Assembly (NCBI RefSeq): GCF_002797355.1
Contig: NZ_KZ454940.1
Location: 625,522 to 689,521 of the forward strand
DNA: 64,000 nucleotides
Direction of reading: 5' to 3'
From: Bacillus xiapuensis
Lineage (GTDB): Bacteria > Bacillota > Bacilli > Bacillales > Domibacillaceae
Positions within the stretch are counted from its first letter, which is position 1; each line of letters starts with the position of its first letter. The notes under the pieces were generated by a model. That model searched no databases. It saw only the letters and a program-made list of their open reading frames with translations, and was not told the origin of the DNA. Of this stretch, positions 16,523 to 26,976 are shown in pieces. The translations under genes and the position numbers were made by a program.

Positions 16523-17463
16523 ATTCAATAAACGATAGAGTTGTTAACTGGGTAACAGAATATAATCCTTGGACAAATATGTATGGAATGGCAAGGACTA
16601 TTATCGCACTCGCTACTGCCTCTACTCTAATTTTTAACGACGTTGAGGTTTTCTTCAGACCAACTTCCGATTCAAACATATATCCAAATTGCGGGAATAG
16701 TATAGTAACTATATTTTGCTTAGTCCCAAATGACTATACATACTTAAATATAATTAAATGGATTTGTGTGATGATCTTATTATTAGTTGCAAGTGGATGG
16801 CGACCACAAATAACAGGACTTTTACACTGGTGGGTTTCTTACAGTTTTCACCAATCTGCCGTCACAATTGACGGTGGAGAAAATGTTGCAGCTGTTATTA
16901 CGCTATTATTAATTCCGATTACACTCTGTGATCCAAGAAAAAATCATTGGTGCAGAAAAATAGATTTAAATGCAAACTTTATTAATAGAAGGATAATATC
17001 AAAAATTTCATTTATCCTTATCAGAATTCAGGTTGCGATAATATATTTCCATTCAACAGTAGCAAAACTCTCAGTTCCAGAATGGATTGATGGAACTGCA
17101 GTTTGGTATTATATGCAATCCTCAATGATTGGTTTGAACCCTAGAATGATGGAAATATTTGACTTTATTTTATCTTCAAGATTAATAGTGATACCTACTT
17201 GGGGAACTTTAGTTCTGCAAACGGTATTAGTTTTAGCACTATTCGCACCTAAAAATTATTGGTCATACATTTTGTTTTTCGCAGTTTTTATGCATGAGAT
17301 TTTTGCGGTTTTCTTAGGATTATTTTCATTCTCATTAATTATGCTCGGATCATTGTTCCTATTTTTAAGGCCTGCTGAGAAAGAATTTCAATTTAGTAAG
17401 TTCCATGTTTTAAAGTATCCAATCAAAAGGGGGGATATAAAGAGATTGGATCACGCCTGTTGA
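16516..17463 (+). CDS. sdpB: SdpB family HTTM-domain membrane protein
   Basis: 315 residues with about seven membrane segments and the HTTM (gamma-carboxylase-like) features RIQVAIIYFHSTVAKL...W.DGTAVWYYMQ. It partners SdpA in maturing an SdpC-type peptide. An IS4 element has entered exactly at the stop codon: the uninterrupted sequence would read ...RLDHA followed by TGA; with the insertion it gains one Cys before a TGA at 17461-17463. The protein is essentially intact, but no sdpC follows. Confidence 0.87.
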   Translation: MLNSINDRVVNWVTEYNPWTNMYGMARTIIALATASTLIFNDVEVFFRPTSDSNIYPNCGNSIVTIFCLVPNDYTYLNIIKWICVMILLLVASGWRPQITGLLHWWVSYSFHQSAVTIDGGENVAAVITLLLIPITLCDPRKNHWCRKIDLNANFINRRIISKISFILIRIQVAIIYFHSTVAKLSVPEWIDGTAVWYYMQSSMIGLNPRMMEIFDFILSSRLIVIPTWGTLVLQTVLVLALFAPKNYWSYILFFAVFMHEIFAVFLGLFSFSLIMLGSLFLFLRPAEKEFQFSKFHVLKYPIKRGDIKRLDHAC

Positions 17464-18697
17464 TTAACCAAATTTAGACAGACTTCTCCTGCTCTGATCA
17501 AAATAGTGATACAGAAATAAGACCATTCGATCCCACCACTGTAAGGGTAATGCGCCTGTCAAAAGCATGCGCTGAAAAGCCACTGACGACAGGTTCGGTT
17601 TGGAAATGGAGGATTTTGTCTGTTTATATAACCAATGAAGCAGAACATAGGCAATGAAGGCGGCGAAAAGCTGATTAAACACCGCATTTTCGGTCGTACC
17701 AAATAAAACAGGCACATTTAAATTTTGCTTGATCCAGCGAAAAAAGGTTTCAATGCCCCAGCGCGCTTTGTACATGTTGGCGATTTCCTCTGCCGACACA
17801 TGACGTAAGCTGGTCACGACACGAACTTCTCGTCCTTCGTCATCTTTAAAAAACACCACTCGATGACGTTTTTCCGAACGAGATTGAACGGAACCAAGTA
17901 AACAAGTGATATCGTGCGTCACGTTTGAGTCCTTTTGTGGCAGGCGTTGTAAGGATTTTTTATGAGATAACTCTACGTTCTCTTTCATCCGAATCACGAA
18001 ATCTTGTCCTTCTTCGAGAAAGCGATCAATCCGTTGAATGTTAAAATAGGCACGGTCTTCTACTAAAATGAAGCGAGAATCGGCAAGTTGTTCACCTGTT
18101 GGTCCATCGTGTGTCAGACCAGTGGATTCAACGACTTTCAAAGGCATTTGTGTCTCCAATGAAAAACTCACATGAAGCTTGATGCCTGAGCGTTGGCCAT
18201 GATAAACGGCCCAAGGAAGTCGAGTTTTCCCTACGGTGATCGTGGTGGAATCCACAAGAAGCAGATGTTTAGGTATCTTCAACGTGCGACGAGTGGCCCG
18301 GTTACATTTGCGAACAATTAAATCAAATACGTTCTTCATTAATTCGTAATCAAGCTGACTCATCTTTTTTGAAAGAGTGGAATAGTTCACATCGACAAGG
18401 CCGGCCGATGAGCTAACGTCCGCACAGTAGCGTAAGCTTTTCCACTCACAAGCAGCCGCCGTCACGAGATACTGGATCAATGTTTTCACGTCTAGTTTTC
18501 GTGCGGTATCTTCATAACCAACCAGTTCAATCAATGGTTTTAGCTCTTCATCGGAAATAAACTTTTGAATCAAATTCGGGAACATGGTATTCTGTTTCAT
18601 AGGGGACACCTCTTCTCGTTTATGTTTGGTGGTACTTACATTTTACAAGAAGGTGTCCCTTTTTGTCGTCTTTTTATGGAAGATTATGCATAATAAA
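17460..18697 (-). mobile_element. IS4-family insertion sequence with 8-bp target duplication
   Basis: CACGCCTG occurs at 17452-17459 and again at 18698-18705, a clean 8-bp target-site duplication. The element between them is 1238 bp. Its ends are imperfect inverted repeats (left TTGATTAACCAAA, reverse of right TTTATTATGCATA). It carries one transposase gene and a hairpin of AGGGGACACCTTCT type upstream of it (18600-18660). Confidence 0.88.
17464..18609 (-). CDS. IS4-family DDE transposase
   Basis: 381 residues, complete. The first catalytic Asp is in LLLVDSTTITVGK, the second in FILVEDRAYFN, and the YREK signature is visible as YKARWGIETFFRWIKQN, defining the IS4 group. An N-terminal DUF4372-like domain is seen (MFPNLIQKFI...YEDTARKLDVKTLIQYLV). 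No frameshift, and with a perfect target duplication the element looks recent and possibly active. Confidence 0.92.
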   Translation of the reverse strand: MSPMKQNTMFPNLIQKFISDEELKPLIELVGYEDTARKLDVKTLIQYLVTAAACEWKSLRYCADVSSSAGLVDVNYSTLSKKMSQLDYELMKNVFDLIVRKCNRATRRTLKIPKHLLLVDSTTITVGKTRLPWAVYHGQRSGIKLHVSFSLETQMPLKVVESTGLTHDGPTGEQLADSRFILVEDRAYFNIQRIDRFLEEGQDFVIRMKENVELSHKKSLQRLPQKDSNVTHDITCLLGSVQSRSEKRHRVVFFKDDEGREVRVVTSLRHVSAEEIANMYKARWGIETFFRWIKQNLNVPVLFGTTENAVFNQLFAAFIAYVLLHWLYKQTKSSISKPNLSSVAFQRMLLTGALPLQWWDRMVLFLYHYFDQSRRSLSKFG

Positions 18698-18705
18698 CAC
18701 GCCTG

Positions 18706-19383
18706 ATCAAGCACATTTTTTAGGAAAGTATTATGCCGACTGATACAGAACATTTCTGCAAAGTTAATCAAAGCTTGCCTGACCATACATCTGTCTCTTA
18801 ATCACTTTTAGCCTGTTCACTTATCCTTCTACGAGGCTATTGCTTCAGGGAAAACGAAGCGCATTTTTGATAGCTTCCCAATCAGCTTGGAGATAATGAA
18901 CAAATAGTTTGATCTCTACATATTGCTTTTCTCGGCTCCGGCCACCCTGTCATTAGGGCAGCTGCCGTTCTCTTTGTATTCATTAGATATTGAAAGGACT
19001 GAATGAGTACTTTCAATGCTTTTAATTAGCCGTGCTTTTCAAAAAGCGGTTGAAAAGCTACTTCTTCTCTATTCATATTTTCTTGCTTACGAAGTTTCCC
19101 GATATAGTCTCTTAAAGTAGAAAGAGATTGATTGTAACCTTGTTTCTTCAAGGCGAGAAAAATATCGGAAGTTTTTACTTTTCACTGTAGGAGAATAAGA
19201 GTGGTCTCCCGATAGGGATCGGCACTATGATGACTTCTCCTTCCATGGCGAAGATGGGTTTATGATCAGTACCTCCAGAGAGAATGATTTATCAGTATAA
19301 CTAACCTCTGGAGCGATCACCAAAATTACGGGAGAACCTTATAACCGTTGATTACAACTTTTGTAATACGCTTATTGTTATAA
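18706..19383 (-). pseudogene. ISL3-family transposase remnant
   Basis: In pieces on the minus strand: FLALKKQGYNQSLSTLRDYIGKLRKQ near 19070-19170, and near 18770-18850 NSLVEG, a stop, then VNRLKVIKRQMYGQASFD, the characteristic C-terminus of ISL3-type DDE transposases. Several stops and shifts show it is dead. A further motif (ATCACCAAAATTACGGGAGA, about 19312-19335) may be a terminal repeat of that element. It occupies the place where sdpC would be expected. Confidence 0.6.
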
Positions 19384-22300
19384 TTATAAAAGGGAGTTAT
19401 TATTCTCATCTTTCATTTTACAAATAAGTTTACGGTCATTTTCATCTATAACTTGTGCTATATTTTCTATAAGAGTAGAATAGTTAGGTTTCTTAGAAAA
19501 GCGGTTATAATCACCAATTACATATAACTCTTTTTTAGCCCGTGTAACAGCTACATTTATCAAGTTGGGCTTTGAACAAGACCAGTTAGCTGCACCATCA
19601 CTATTTCCATCTGTGCCAGTTACTAAATAAACAATATCAGCTTCTTTTCCTTGAAATGTATGAACAGTATCTACTGAATTTTTCAGCCAATCATTTAAAA
19701 TATCTTTAGATATATTCATGTTTGTTAATCTCTCTTTTAGAATTTTTTTTATTCCGTCTTTTACTGCAGTAAAAGGTGAGATTATATACGCATTAGGTGG
19801 TCCTGAAGCTTTTTTCCATAATTCAATAATATGATCTGCCACCAAATCTCCTTGCTCTTTAACAAATTGGCGGTTTATAGCCGAACCTTTACAGTCCAAC
19901 CATACGCCCTTTCCTCGACCCTTTTTGCCTAATACCATTTTATTATCATAAGCTATTTTGTTTGAAATGGAGAACATTGGATTTGAACACCTTCTATGAA
20001 CCCATAATGGTGTTCCAACTCTTTGACCATAGCTGTTATACATTCCATATGGATTTGCAGCATCTGCCAAAGTTTGAACTGATGCGCCTATTCCAATATA
20101 TTTATCATTTAGTTCGAAGTACTTCTTAATATCCTCTAAAATTGTTTTATCAATTGTTACAACGGGCTCAATTTGAATCGGGTCACCTACTACTATGACT
20201 TTTTTAGATCTCCAAATGGCTCCGGCTGATTGTTGAGGGTTAGCTTGTCCTGCCTCATCTATAAACAAATAATTAATACATTCTTCCTCTATACCCTTAT
20301 ACATAGAACTAAAGCTTGCAAACGTGGTGCTTATCAAAGGGGTAATTAAATGAATAGTTTGCCACATGTTCTTGAGATATTCTCTATGATCCTTATCATT
20401 AAGATCTAAATTTGTACGATTAATTAATAAACGCAAAGTAGACTTAATTGCTTCAAAGTTAAAGGCCAAAATTAACTTATGGATTTTCATGGCCTTTAAA
20501 AATAATAATCCTCTATTGAAGTTTAATTCATCTGTAAGCCAAAGGGTATTTAATTGGCGAAACTCGTATGCCTGTTTCGTATTAGACCAATAATTCTCCT
20601 TCGGTAAGATGAGTCCTTGCTTACTATAATATTTTACTTTTTTTTGTAAAAATAGATATTTTCTCTTTTAATTCCTCTACAGTTTTGTTATCCTCGTTTA
20701 TTTTTTTACTTTTTAAATGTAATTTATTTTCTTCTTCTTTTAAACGCGTGATAATATCATTAAGTTCATTTTTTAGCTCGTTTTTTTTGCTGTTTTTGCA
20801 AAAGATTCTCTCAAAAAGAGAGAGTCTAGGTTGGGATTGAATCTGTTGTTCTGTCAGTTGCTTTTGATGTTCTAAATGTTCCTTCTCATTCTCTAAATTT
20901 ATTTGTTCTTGCTCAAGAATAAGTAACTGATCCTCTAACAATTTTAGTTGATCAGTATAGGCTTTTATATTCCCAAATTCAAAACTAATTTTTTGAAGTT
21001 CTTCCTTTTCTTGTTTTACAATTTTAAAAATATCTATAAATTCCTTTTTTGCATCTTCCCAATCCTTTATGTTTACTTGTTTACTGTCATGTTCCAATTG
21101 TTTAAGAAACGCATTTTCATCGTTATTACTACCATATAATCTCCAACCAAAGGTAGCTATATTATAAGATTTTCCAAGAGCTCCTGAAAAAAGCCCCCAT
21201 GTATCCTCATTGCTCCCTAGAAGATCTTTTGCGGAAGATGGATACATTGATAATTCCTTTGCCTCTTTAGCATATAACTCTTCATATTCTTTAAACTTAC
21301 TTTTAACAGATTGCCGAATAACTTCATCTATTTTAGGAAGATCCTTTGAAATATTTTCTACTGCACCATTATTACTCGAAGCAACAACCATTGAATACTG
21401 ACTTAATTTTAAATCCAATAAATAGATCGGATAATGGAAACCTTCTAAATTGATAGTTTTTGCTCTTGTAAACGCTTCCAATGGGCTATCTAGTTGTATC
21501 ATTTCTTTTGCTCTTTGAACTACAATGTTTGCAAAGATATCTTTTAATAACGTAGTTTTCCCTGTTCCTGGTGGTCCATTCACAGAACTAACTTTTTTAT
21601 CCTTATTTAAAATTTGATTTACTGCTACTTGCTGCATTAAAGACAATCTGTGATCTACAGGTGACGGCCATCGTCCATCTGGTAGGTTTATGGGCTGTAA
21701 AGTCTCTTCAATATATTCTCGGTTCTCATTTATATCCAAGCATTCATCTGTAGGTGTTCCTTCGATAAAACGACGGAGTGTTTCATTCTCTCCTTTTGAT
21801 AAAATAAGTTCTAAGTCATTTATATAAAAGCTATTGAAATTCTTTGATGATGATTGTTGGTCTGCCTTCATAACTTCAATCTCTAGATAATTTAATGAAT
21901 TTTTATCTAATTTATAGAAATATTTCCTGTAAACTTGTTGAATTAAAAGTAATGATTCTTCTGTTACTCCATTAGAAAAAACGGTTTGTGCTTGTTCTTC
22001 AAATAATTTCATTTGATTCCAAAAAGGCGTCTTTAATTGCCCATAAGGTACATTAGAGGTTTCTTCCATAATTTTCATTACATACATCAAAAAAGGAACA
22101 AACATTGAATCTTTTATATAATTACCATTACTATCCACCAAAAAAGAAAGACTAAATAAGGTTTTATGATCCTTATTAATAATCTCATCGTCATTTTTAA
22201 AAATATCACGCATAAAACTGACAAGTTTGTGGTGCTCGAAACACGCTAAGTAATAACGGAATCGAACTTGATGTTTTTTACTATCTTTTATTTTATCAAT

Positions 22301-22468
22301 CTTCCAAGGATTCTCATTTAATTCTACCAACCGCGTTCGGCTTCGATTTTTATTATCTTCGAAGTAACGCTTTTCCAAAACTTCTCCCTTACCTGTAACT
22401 TCACTTGGTGCTAATGCTTCAACTAAGTGCCAAGCTTTCAATACCGACTCTAATTTTGTTTTGTCCAT
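19384..22468 (-). pseudogene. Large SF1 (DNA2/NAM7-type) helicase, frameshifted at an A8 run
   Basis: Start at ATG 22468 (MDKTKLESVLKAWHLVEAL), behind GGGAGTG. The N-terminal part holds Walker A GPPGTGKTTLL and a long coiled coil, then stops at 20624. The C-terminal part, usable from 20490, holds FIDEAGQANPQ (Walker B), VVGDPIQIEPV, DTVHTFQGKEADIVYLV and NVAVTRAKKELYVIGD. The region between is coding in the second frame (YYSKQGLILPKENYW); removing one A from the A8 run at 20638-20645 joins them into about 1030 residues. Such helicases are common in defence islands. The gene is broken as read. Confidence 0.82.
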
Positions 22469-22922
22469 CTTTTCACTCCCACAATATTTACAAAATCTTA
22501 AGTTTAATGATATCATAATCAGAATTTGGAAAGTTTGCTGAATGAATATAAAAAAAGAACAAGCTCCACAATAAAGCTTGCATTAAATGTATATCAATTA
22601 GAATCCTCTAAGTTTCTTTATTATATCAATCTCTATCTTTAGTTCCTTTTTTATTTACCATCACTTATGATACGGTTCGCTGTAACGCATCTAAATGAGG
22701 GGTTTTTATTTTGTTTAACTCTTTAAATTTTTTCGAGGCATCATTAGACTCGTATCTTACAATCAACACTTTTCTTGTTTTTTACTTGAATTATTTTGAA
22801 TTTGTACACTACCATAATTTAAGTAGTTTTCTAGCATTACTAGGGTTACTTTTGACGCCCTATTAGTGCTCCAACTATATCAGTAGCAATTCTATCAACT
22901 CTGCTTACCATTATCAGATTGA
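22469..22922. other. Intergenic stretch with a dispersed repeat
   Basis: No gene recognised. It holds a sequence near 22664-22702 (CTTATGATACGGTTC ... ATGAGGGG followed by T) that recurs at 24176-24214 on the same strand. A 21-codon minus-strand frame (22852-22914) was seen but has no support. Confidence 0.35.
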
Positions 22923-23639
22923 TTAATTAATACTACTTCTTTCAAAGTTCCATATCTGATAATCAAGTAAACGTGGAGTAATGTTTGAATACTGTTCTAC
23001 AAGTATTTTAGTAGTTTCCTCTAATAAACTTTGTGCCTCTTCAATCTTAACCTTTCTCTGAAGCGCCTTTTCTAAAAATCGCACTATCATTCTGTCAGGT
23101 TTTACCCACTGGTCATCCCCAGCTAACATATAAAAATAAACAAGTGAAATACCACTTTTTTGACCTGGTATAGCTTTAATTTCATTTTCAAATTCTTCAT
23201 TACCGTATACTTTCCTTACATCTTGTAAAAAATTCACTCCATATTTATTAAGAACTTTACAGAACAAATAAACTGCTTCTGCTTTTAATATACCGTTAGT
23301 TGGGGAGGTTCTTTGCTTATTTTTGAATACATCACTCACAAATATCTCTAACCCTAAACTTTCAAAAGAGCTTAAAAACTGTTCAATTGAAAATTGTTCA
23401 CTGATAACCGGAAGTTCCGTTCCAGAGCGTTCCTTATTGAGATTAAAATAACTACAAAACCTATTTACTGTATTTCTAACACCTTCATACCGAACCCCTA
23501 TAGAAAATACAGAGTCAATAACACAAATTGAGAGGCTTAAGTAATAGTATTCATCAGGAAGTTTTGCATTTTCTATTTCTAAAACATCCTCACAAAATGC
23601 AGCAATTTTATTATTGTCTGTATGTATTGTCTGTGGCAT
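22923..23639 (-). CDS. HhH-GPD-like DNA glycosylase-fold protein, unassigned
   Basis: About 238 residues from ATG at 23639, which follows AGGAGAAAAGTT; an upstream Met at 23672 has no RBS. Residues around 165-200 (EIKAIPGQKSGISLVYFYMLAGDDQWVKPDRMIVRFL) resemble the helix-hairpin-helix and the catalytic-Asp turn of EndoIII-type glycosylases, where the pattern is PG..G..A...L..........D. No iron-sulfur cluster Cys set is present. It sits alone between a helicase and a Gabija-type pair, so a defence or DNA-repair role is plausible but unproven. Confidence 0.5.
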   Translation of the reverse strand: MPQTIHTDNNKIAAFCEDVLEIENAKLPDEYYYLSLSICVIDSVFSIGVRYEGVRNTVNRFCSYFNLNKERSGTELPVISEQFSIEQFLSSFESLGLEIFVSDVFKNKQRTSPTNGILKAEAVYLFCKVLNKYGVNFLQDVRKVYGNEEFENEIKAIPGQKSGISLVYFYMLAGDDQWVKPDRMIVRFLEKALQRKVKIEEAQSLLEETTKILVEQYSNITPRLLDYQIWNFERSSIN

Positions 23640-24212
23640 AACTTTTCTCCTTATAATCTTTGATTTCTTCAACTTTTTTTACTTTAACATAATTAAAGTC
23701 TGTATCTTTGTAATATTTTAAAAAGTTCTTTACCATTATGGTTAAAGAGTTCTATACTTTGATTATTAAGCTGGCTCAGACTTATTCATTTACTTAATTC
23801 TCCTACATGCCTCATAATACTCATCTATATATTAGTAACTTTATTGGCATAAAGATGATTTCTAAAAGCTTAACATCACTTTCAGCCCATTCATGTACAG
23901 TGGCTAAAGAAACATATATATACAGGAGTATTTTTTCCTTGATATGTTTCTAAACATGTCAGCACTACACGTTCCAATAAATTCCTCACCTTTAACGGTA
24001 ACAAATGATATCAAAATAGGTAATATTTATACCATATACCCTTCCCTAAAATGTCGCTCACTTGAGGAAACTCACTTATGTAGTGCAGTTAATAACTTAA
24101 AAACCTGTTCCATATTTGATATTTGTAGATTTATGTGAAATCCTTTATGAATCAGACTACCACGAAAAACCTCATTTACTTATGGTACGGTTCACCGTGG
24201 TTATTTGAGGGG
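23640..24212. other. Intergenic stretch, no gene recognised
   Basis: About 570 A+T-rich bases. A 64-codon plus-strand frame at 23944-24138 has no RBS and no recognisable features. The second copy of a dispersed repeat (CTTATGGTACGGTTC...) lies at 24176-24214, directly before the Gabija terminator. Confidence 0.35.
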
Positions 24213-24250
24213 CAAAAAAAATAGCATTAGGGGAGATCGCTCCTAATGCT
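24213..24250 (-). terminator. Terminator of the Gabija-type operon
   Basis: On the minus strand AGCATTAGGAGC pairs with the CCCCTAATGCT side (24223-24250), followed by A and eight T (24214-24221). It lies about 30 bases after the helicase stop. Confidence 0.85.
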
Positions 24251-24281
24251 TTTCTTAAATCAAATATAATGTTTATCTAAT

Positions 24282-25298
24282 TTATTTTCTATAGTCGACA
24301 GGAATATCTTTTTCTTTAATAAAATATATATCCCCACTACTTCTAGTACAGGCTACATAAAATTTTCGTAGTGTCTGAGGGGCCAATTCGCCTAATTGAT
24401 TATTTACATATTTTTTAAATGTAGTATCATTTAAAATTACGCAGACATTCTCATAAGTCATCCCTTTAGAATTCCCCCAGTTTTCACCATTTACATTAAA
24501 TTTAACTGATTTTTGATAAAATAGCTTCTTGATATTATTATTTTCAAGTATTTTCTTTATTTTCTCAGCATCAGCGATATACGTTATTTCTGATGTAGTG
24601 TCATTTGCTGATTCTATATTTATTCCTAAATTATCTTTTATAAAATTACAGACAGTTGAGGTGCATCTATGACTTTTTACTAATGTTGTTGTATCAAAGT
24701 AGTATCCTGCTTCTTCAATTATTTCCTTATAGGTTGAGAAATTATTATATAGATTTCCCAAATGATTTCCTCGTCTACTTGAAGCAAAAGTTGATTGGAA
24801 AAAGTCACCAACTAGCGTTACTGGTATTTCTAAATCTTTCAAGGAGAGCATCCATTTAAAATCGTCCGAGGCTAAGTCTTGCATTTCATCAATAAAAACT
24901 TCATCAAAATACCTATCCATTCTTTGTTTGAAACTTAATAAATTTTCTAGTATATATTTTGCCATTCTATTATGGAATATCTTATTTTTATTCCTAGTAA
25001 AAGGACTAGTATTTCTAAAATGCGGTATCTCATAGGATATATCTCTAATTGGATAAGGACATAATGGTTTAATAATGAACTTCAATAAAAACTCAAAATA
25101 TCCATATATGAAAATATTCGAGGGTAGATATCCAAATTTGTTAATTATCTTCTCCTTTAAATTTTCCTGATTTGCTGTTGTATATGTTAGTATTAAACTT
25201 TTTTTACCATCTGATGATAATTGATCAATTATATAGCTTGTTTTACCAGACCCCGCAACCGCATTAATTACTGTTTTATTATTTAACCGGTTATCCAT
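24282..25298 (-). CDS. gajB: GajB-like UvrD-type helicase, short form
   Basis: 338 residues; typical GajB is nearer 500. Walker A AVAGSGKTSYII at about 14-25, Walker B VFIDEMQDLASDD, motif III VTLVGDFFQSTF, motif V-like SKGMTYENVCVIL and motif VI FYVACTRSSGDIYF are all present, so the helicase core is complete but the accessory 1B/2B insertions are small. Its start overlaps the upstream nuclease gene by 16 bases. In Gabija, GajB is thought to sense free DNA ends and activate GajA. Identity rests on the pair. Confidence 0.78.
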   Translation of the reverse strand: MDNRLNNKTVINAVAGSGKTSYIIDQLSSDGKKSLILTYTTANQENLKEKIINKFGYLPSNIFIYGYFEFLLKFIIKPLCPYPIRDISYEIPHFRNTSPFTRNKNKIFHNRMAKYILENLLSFKQRMDRYFDEVFIDEMQDLASDDFKWMLSLKDLEIPVTLVGDFFQSTFASSRRGNHLGNLYNNFSTYKEIIEEAGYYFDTTTLVKSHRCTSTVCNFIKDNLGINIESANDTTSEITYIADAEKIKKILENNNIKKLFYQKSVKFNVNGENWGNSKGMTYENVCVILNDTTFKKYVNNQLGELAPQTLRKFYVACTRSSGDIYFIKEKDIPVDYRK

Positions 25299-26869
25299 TG
25301 AATCGCTTCCTCAATATATGGTGGTATTTTGAATTTTTCCAAATTTGTATCAGGGTTTTCATCAGTGAATAAGCATAATAGTCTGAAGGCAGACTCAGCC
25401 TTATTATTTAGCATATAACTTTGAACTCCGTTAGTCATGGATGCATTCTCTAAATAACTATCTATAAACGAACCGTTATATTTATATAAACTTACTTCAA
25501 AAGTATGATTTAAGTTATCTTTATCAGCAAAAATCTCTACATTATCCGATCTAAAGTCCGAATAGGTTTTAGTTATATTATTTTCATAATCATGGTCATT
25601 ATCTGTGATAACAACTACCTTTTTATTCAACAGTTTTGCTATTTCCAGATACCTTTTAAAAGTCTTACCTCCACAAGATATAATAGATACATTATTATTA
25701 TACGGCTCATCACCAGTCAGGTAATTATAGAATTCATTTAATAGAATATACTCTGCGTCTCCTTCTACTAAAATAGCCTTCTTGGAAAGAATGAAGTTTA
25801 AAACGTTATTATCTGGTGCCTTTTTGAAAAATTTTGCAGTTTCTATTTTTAATTCATTTAAATTCATAATGCGATTTTCGCTAAAAAATATTGCATTCTT
25901 TAAATCTAATCTAGAGGCAATCATATTACTATGTGTAGCTATAAATGTTTGTTTTTCATCACCTGCTGTGATTACTTTATCAATAAGTTTATGCATATTT
26001 AGATGACTTAAATGATTTTCCGGTTCTTCAATAAGGATAATCTCAGAATTATCTCTGGCGTTTGAAAGCAAAAATTCGGTATTAATAAACATCTTTTCCC
26101 CCTGACCCAGATTTTGGATTATAATACCTGATTTTTCAACTGTAATATTTTCTTGAAAACTATCTTCATTTTCGGTGTTTAATTTAATTTTTATATCATC
26201 TGTGGCATCTAAGTTAAACTCTGAGTACAAATTATCTGAAAATTGATGGGTAATATCTCTATATCTGTTATTGATTCTTTGTCTTAACGTTCGATCCGTC
26301 TTACTTTCGTATATACGTTTAATATAATCTTTCATAGCATAACTAGAATTTACTTTTGAACTATCCAGATAAGAGTACTTTATGTGGTCTGGATATCTCT
26401 TATAACTACTATATGCTCGGTCTGAAAAAGTTCGAAATTCAACATTATAATATTCAAAAGGGAATATATTTGTACTTTCTAGTGATTTTATTATTAAATC
26501 TGAATACTCTTCATTCGGACTTATAAGTAATCTTAGGCCGTTCTTTTCTAGATTAGTGGAATTCTTCTTCCCGTTAATTTCATGATTTATTACTTCATCC
26601 GTTATAAATAATTCAACTTCAACCACTGGTAACTTATCATATTTTTTATCACCATTCATAAATTCATTAATTGCATCTATATTAAAAAGATTATGTAATC
26701 CTATTTTTTCTATAGCAGAATAACTGCCACTTAAAACACAGGAAATAGCTAATAAAACTGAAGATTTCCCAACTCCATTTTCTCCAATCAAAATATTTCT
26801 ACCTTTGTTAAAAGGTATTACCTGTTCTTTAAATCCCTTAAAATTATGTAATCTTATTTTCTCTATCAA
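25283..26869 (-). CDS. gajA: GajA-like OLD-family ATPase-TOPRIM nuclease
   Basis: About 528 residues. ABC-type ATPase with Walker A GENGVGKSSVL near 30, signature-like NLGQGEKMF, Walker B EIILIEEPENHLSH and FIATHSNM. The C-terminal TOPRIM has LVEGDAEYILLNEF and VVVITDNDHDYE, the metal-binding acids. Class 2 OLD proteins paired with a UvrD-like helicase define Gabija anti-phage systems. TTG at 26869 stands 8 bases after GGAG; GTG at 26878 overlaps that RBS. Usual GajA is slightly longer (about 580). Confidence 0.82.
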   Translation of the reverse strand: MIEKIRLHNFKGFKEQVIPFNKGRNILIGENGVGKSSVLLAISCVLSGSYSAIEKIGLHNLFNIDAINEFMNGDKKYDKLPVVEVELFITDEVINHEINGKKNSTNLEKNGLRLLISPNEEYSDLIIKSLESTNIFPFEYYNVEFRTFSDRAYSSYKRYPDHIKYSYLDSSKVNSSYAMKDYIKRIYESKTDRTLRQRINNRYRDITHQFSDNLYSEFNLDATDDIKIKLNTENEDSFQENITVEKSGIIIQNLGQGEKMFINTEFLLSNARDNSEIILIEEPENHLSHLNMHKLIDKVITAGDEKQTFIATHSNMIASRLDLKNAIFFSENRIMNLNELKIETAKFFKKAPDNNVLNFILSKKAILVEGDAEYILLNEFYNYLTGDEPYNNNVSIISCGGKTFKRYLEIAKLLNKKVVVITDNDHDYENNITKTYSDFRSDNVEIFADKDNLNHTFEVSLYKYNGSFIDSYLENASMTNGVQSYMLNNKAESAFRLLCLFTDENPDTNLEKFKIPPYIEEAIQWITG

Positions 26870-26976
26870 CTTATTCACTCCAAACTATTTACATTTTATC
26901 CCGGCAACATCCCTCAAATTCACTCTACATATTTATCCTCTGAATATCAAAGTATATAGAGAGGAGTTATTCTACT

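Noticed and set aside
16404-16679. 91-codon frame on the minus strand
   Set aside because: Antisense to the sdpA-sdpB junction, with no RBS or family.
23944-24138. 64-codon plus-strand frame
   Set aside because: No RBS, low-complexity composition, nothing recognisable.
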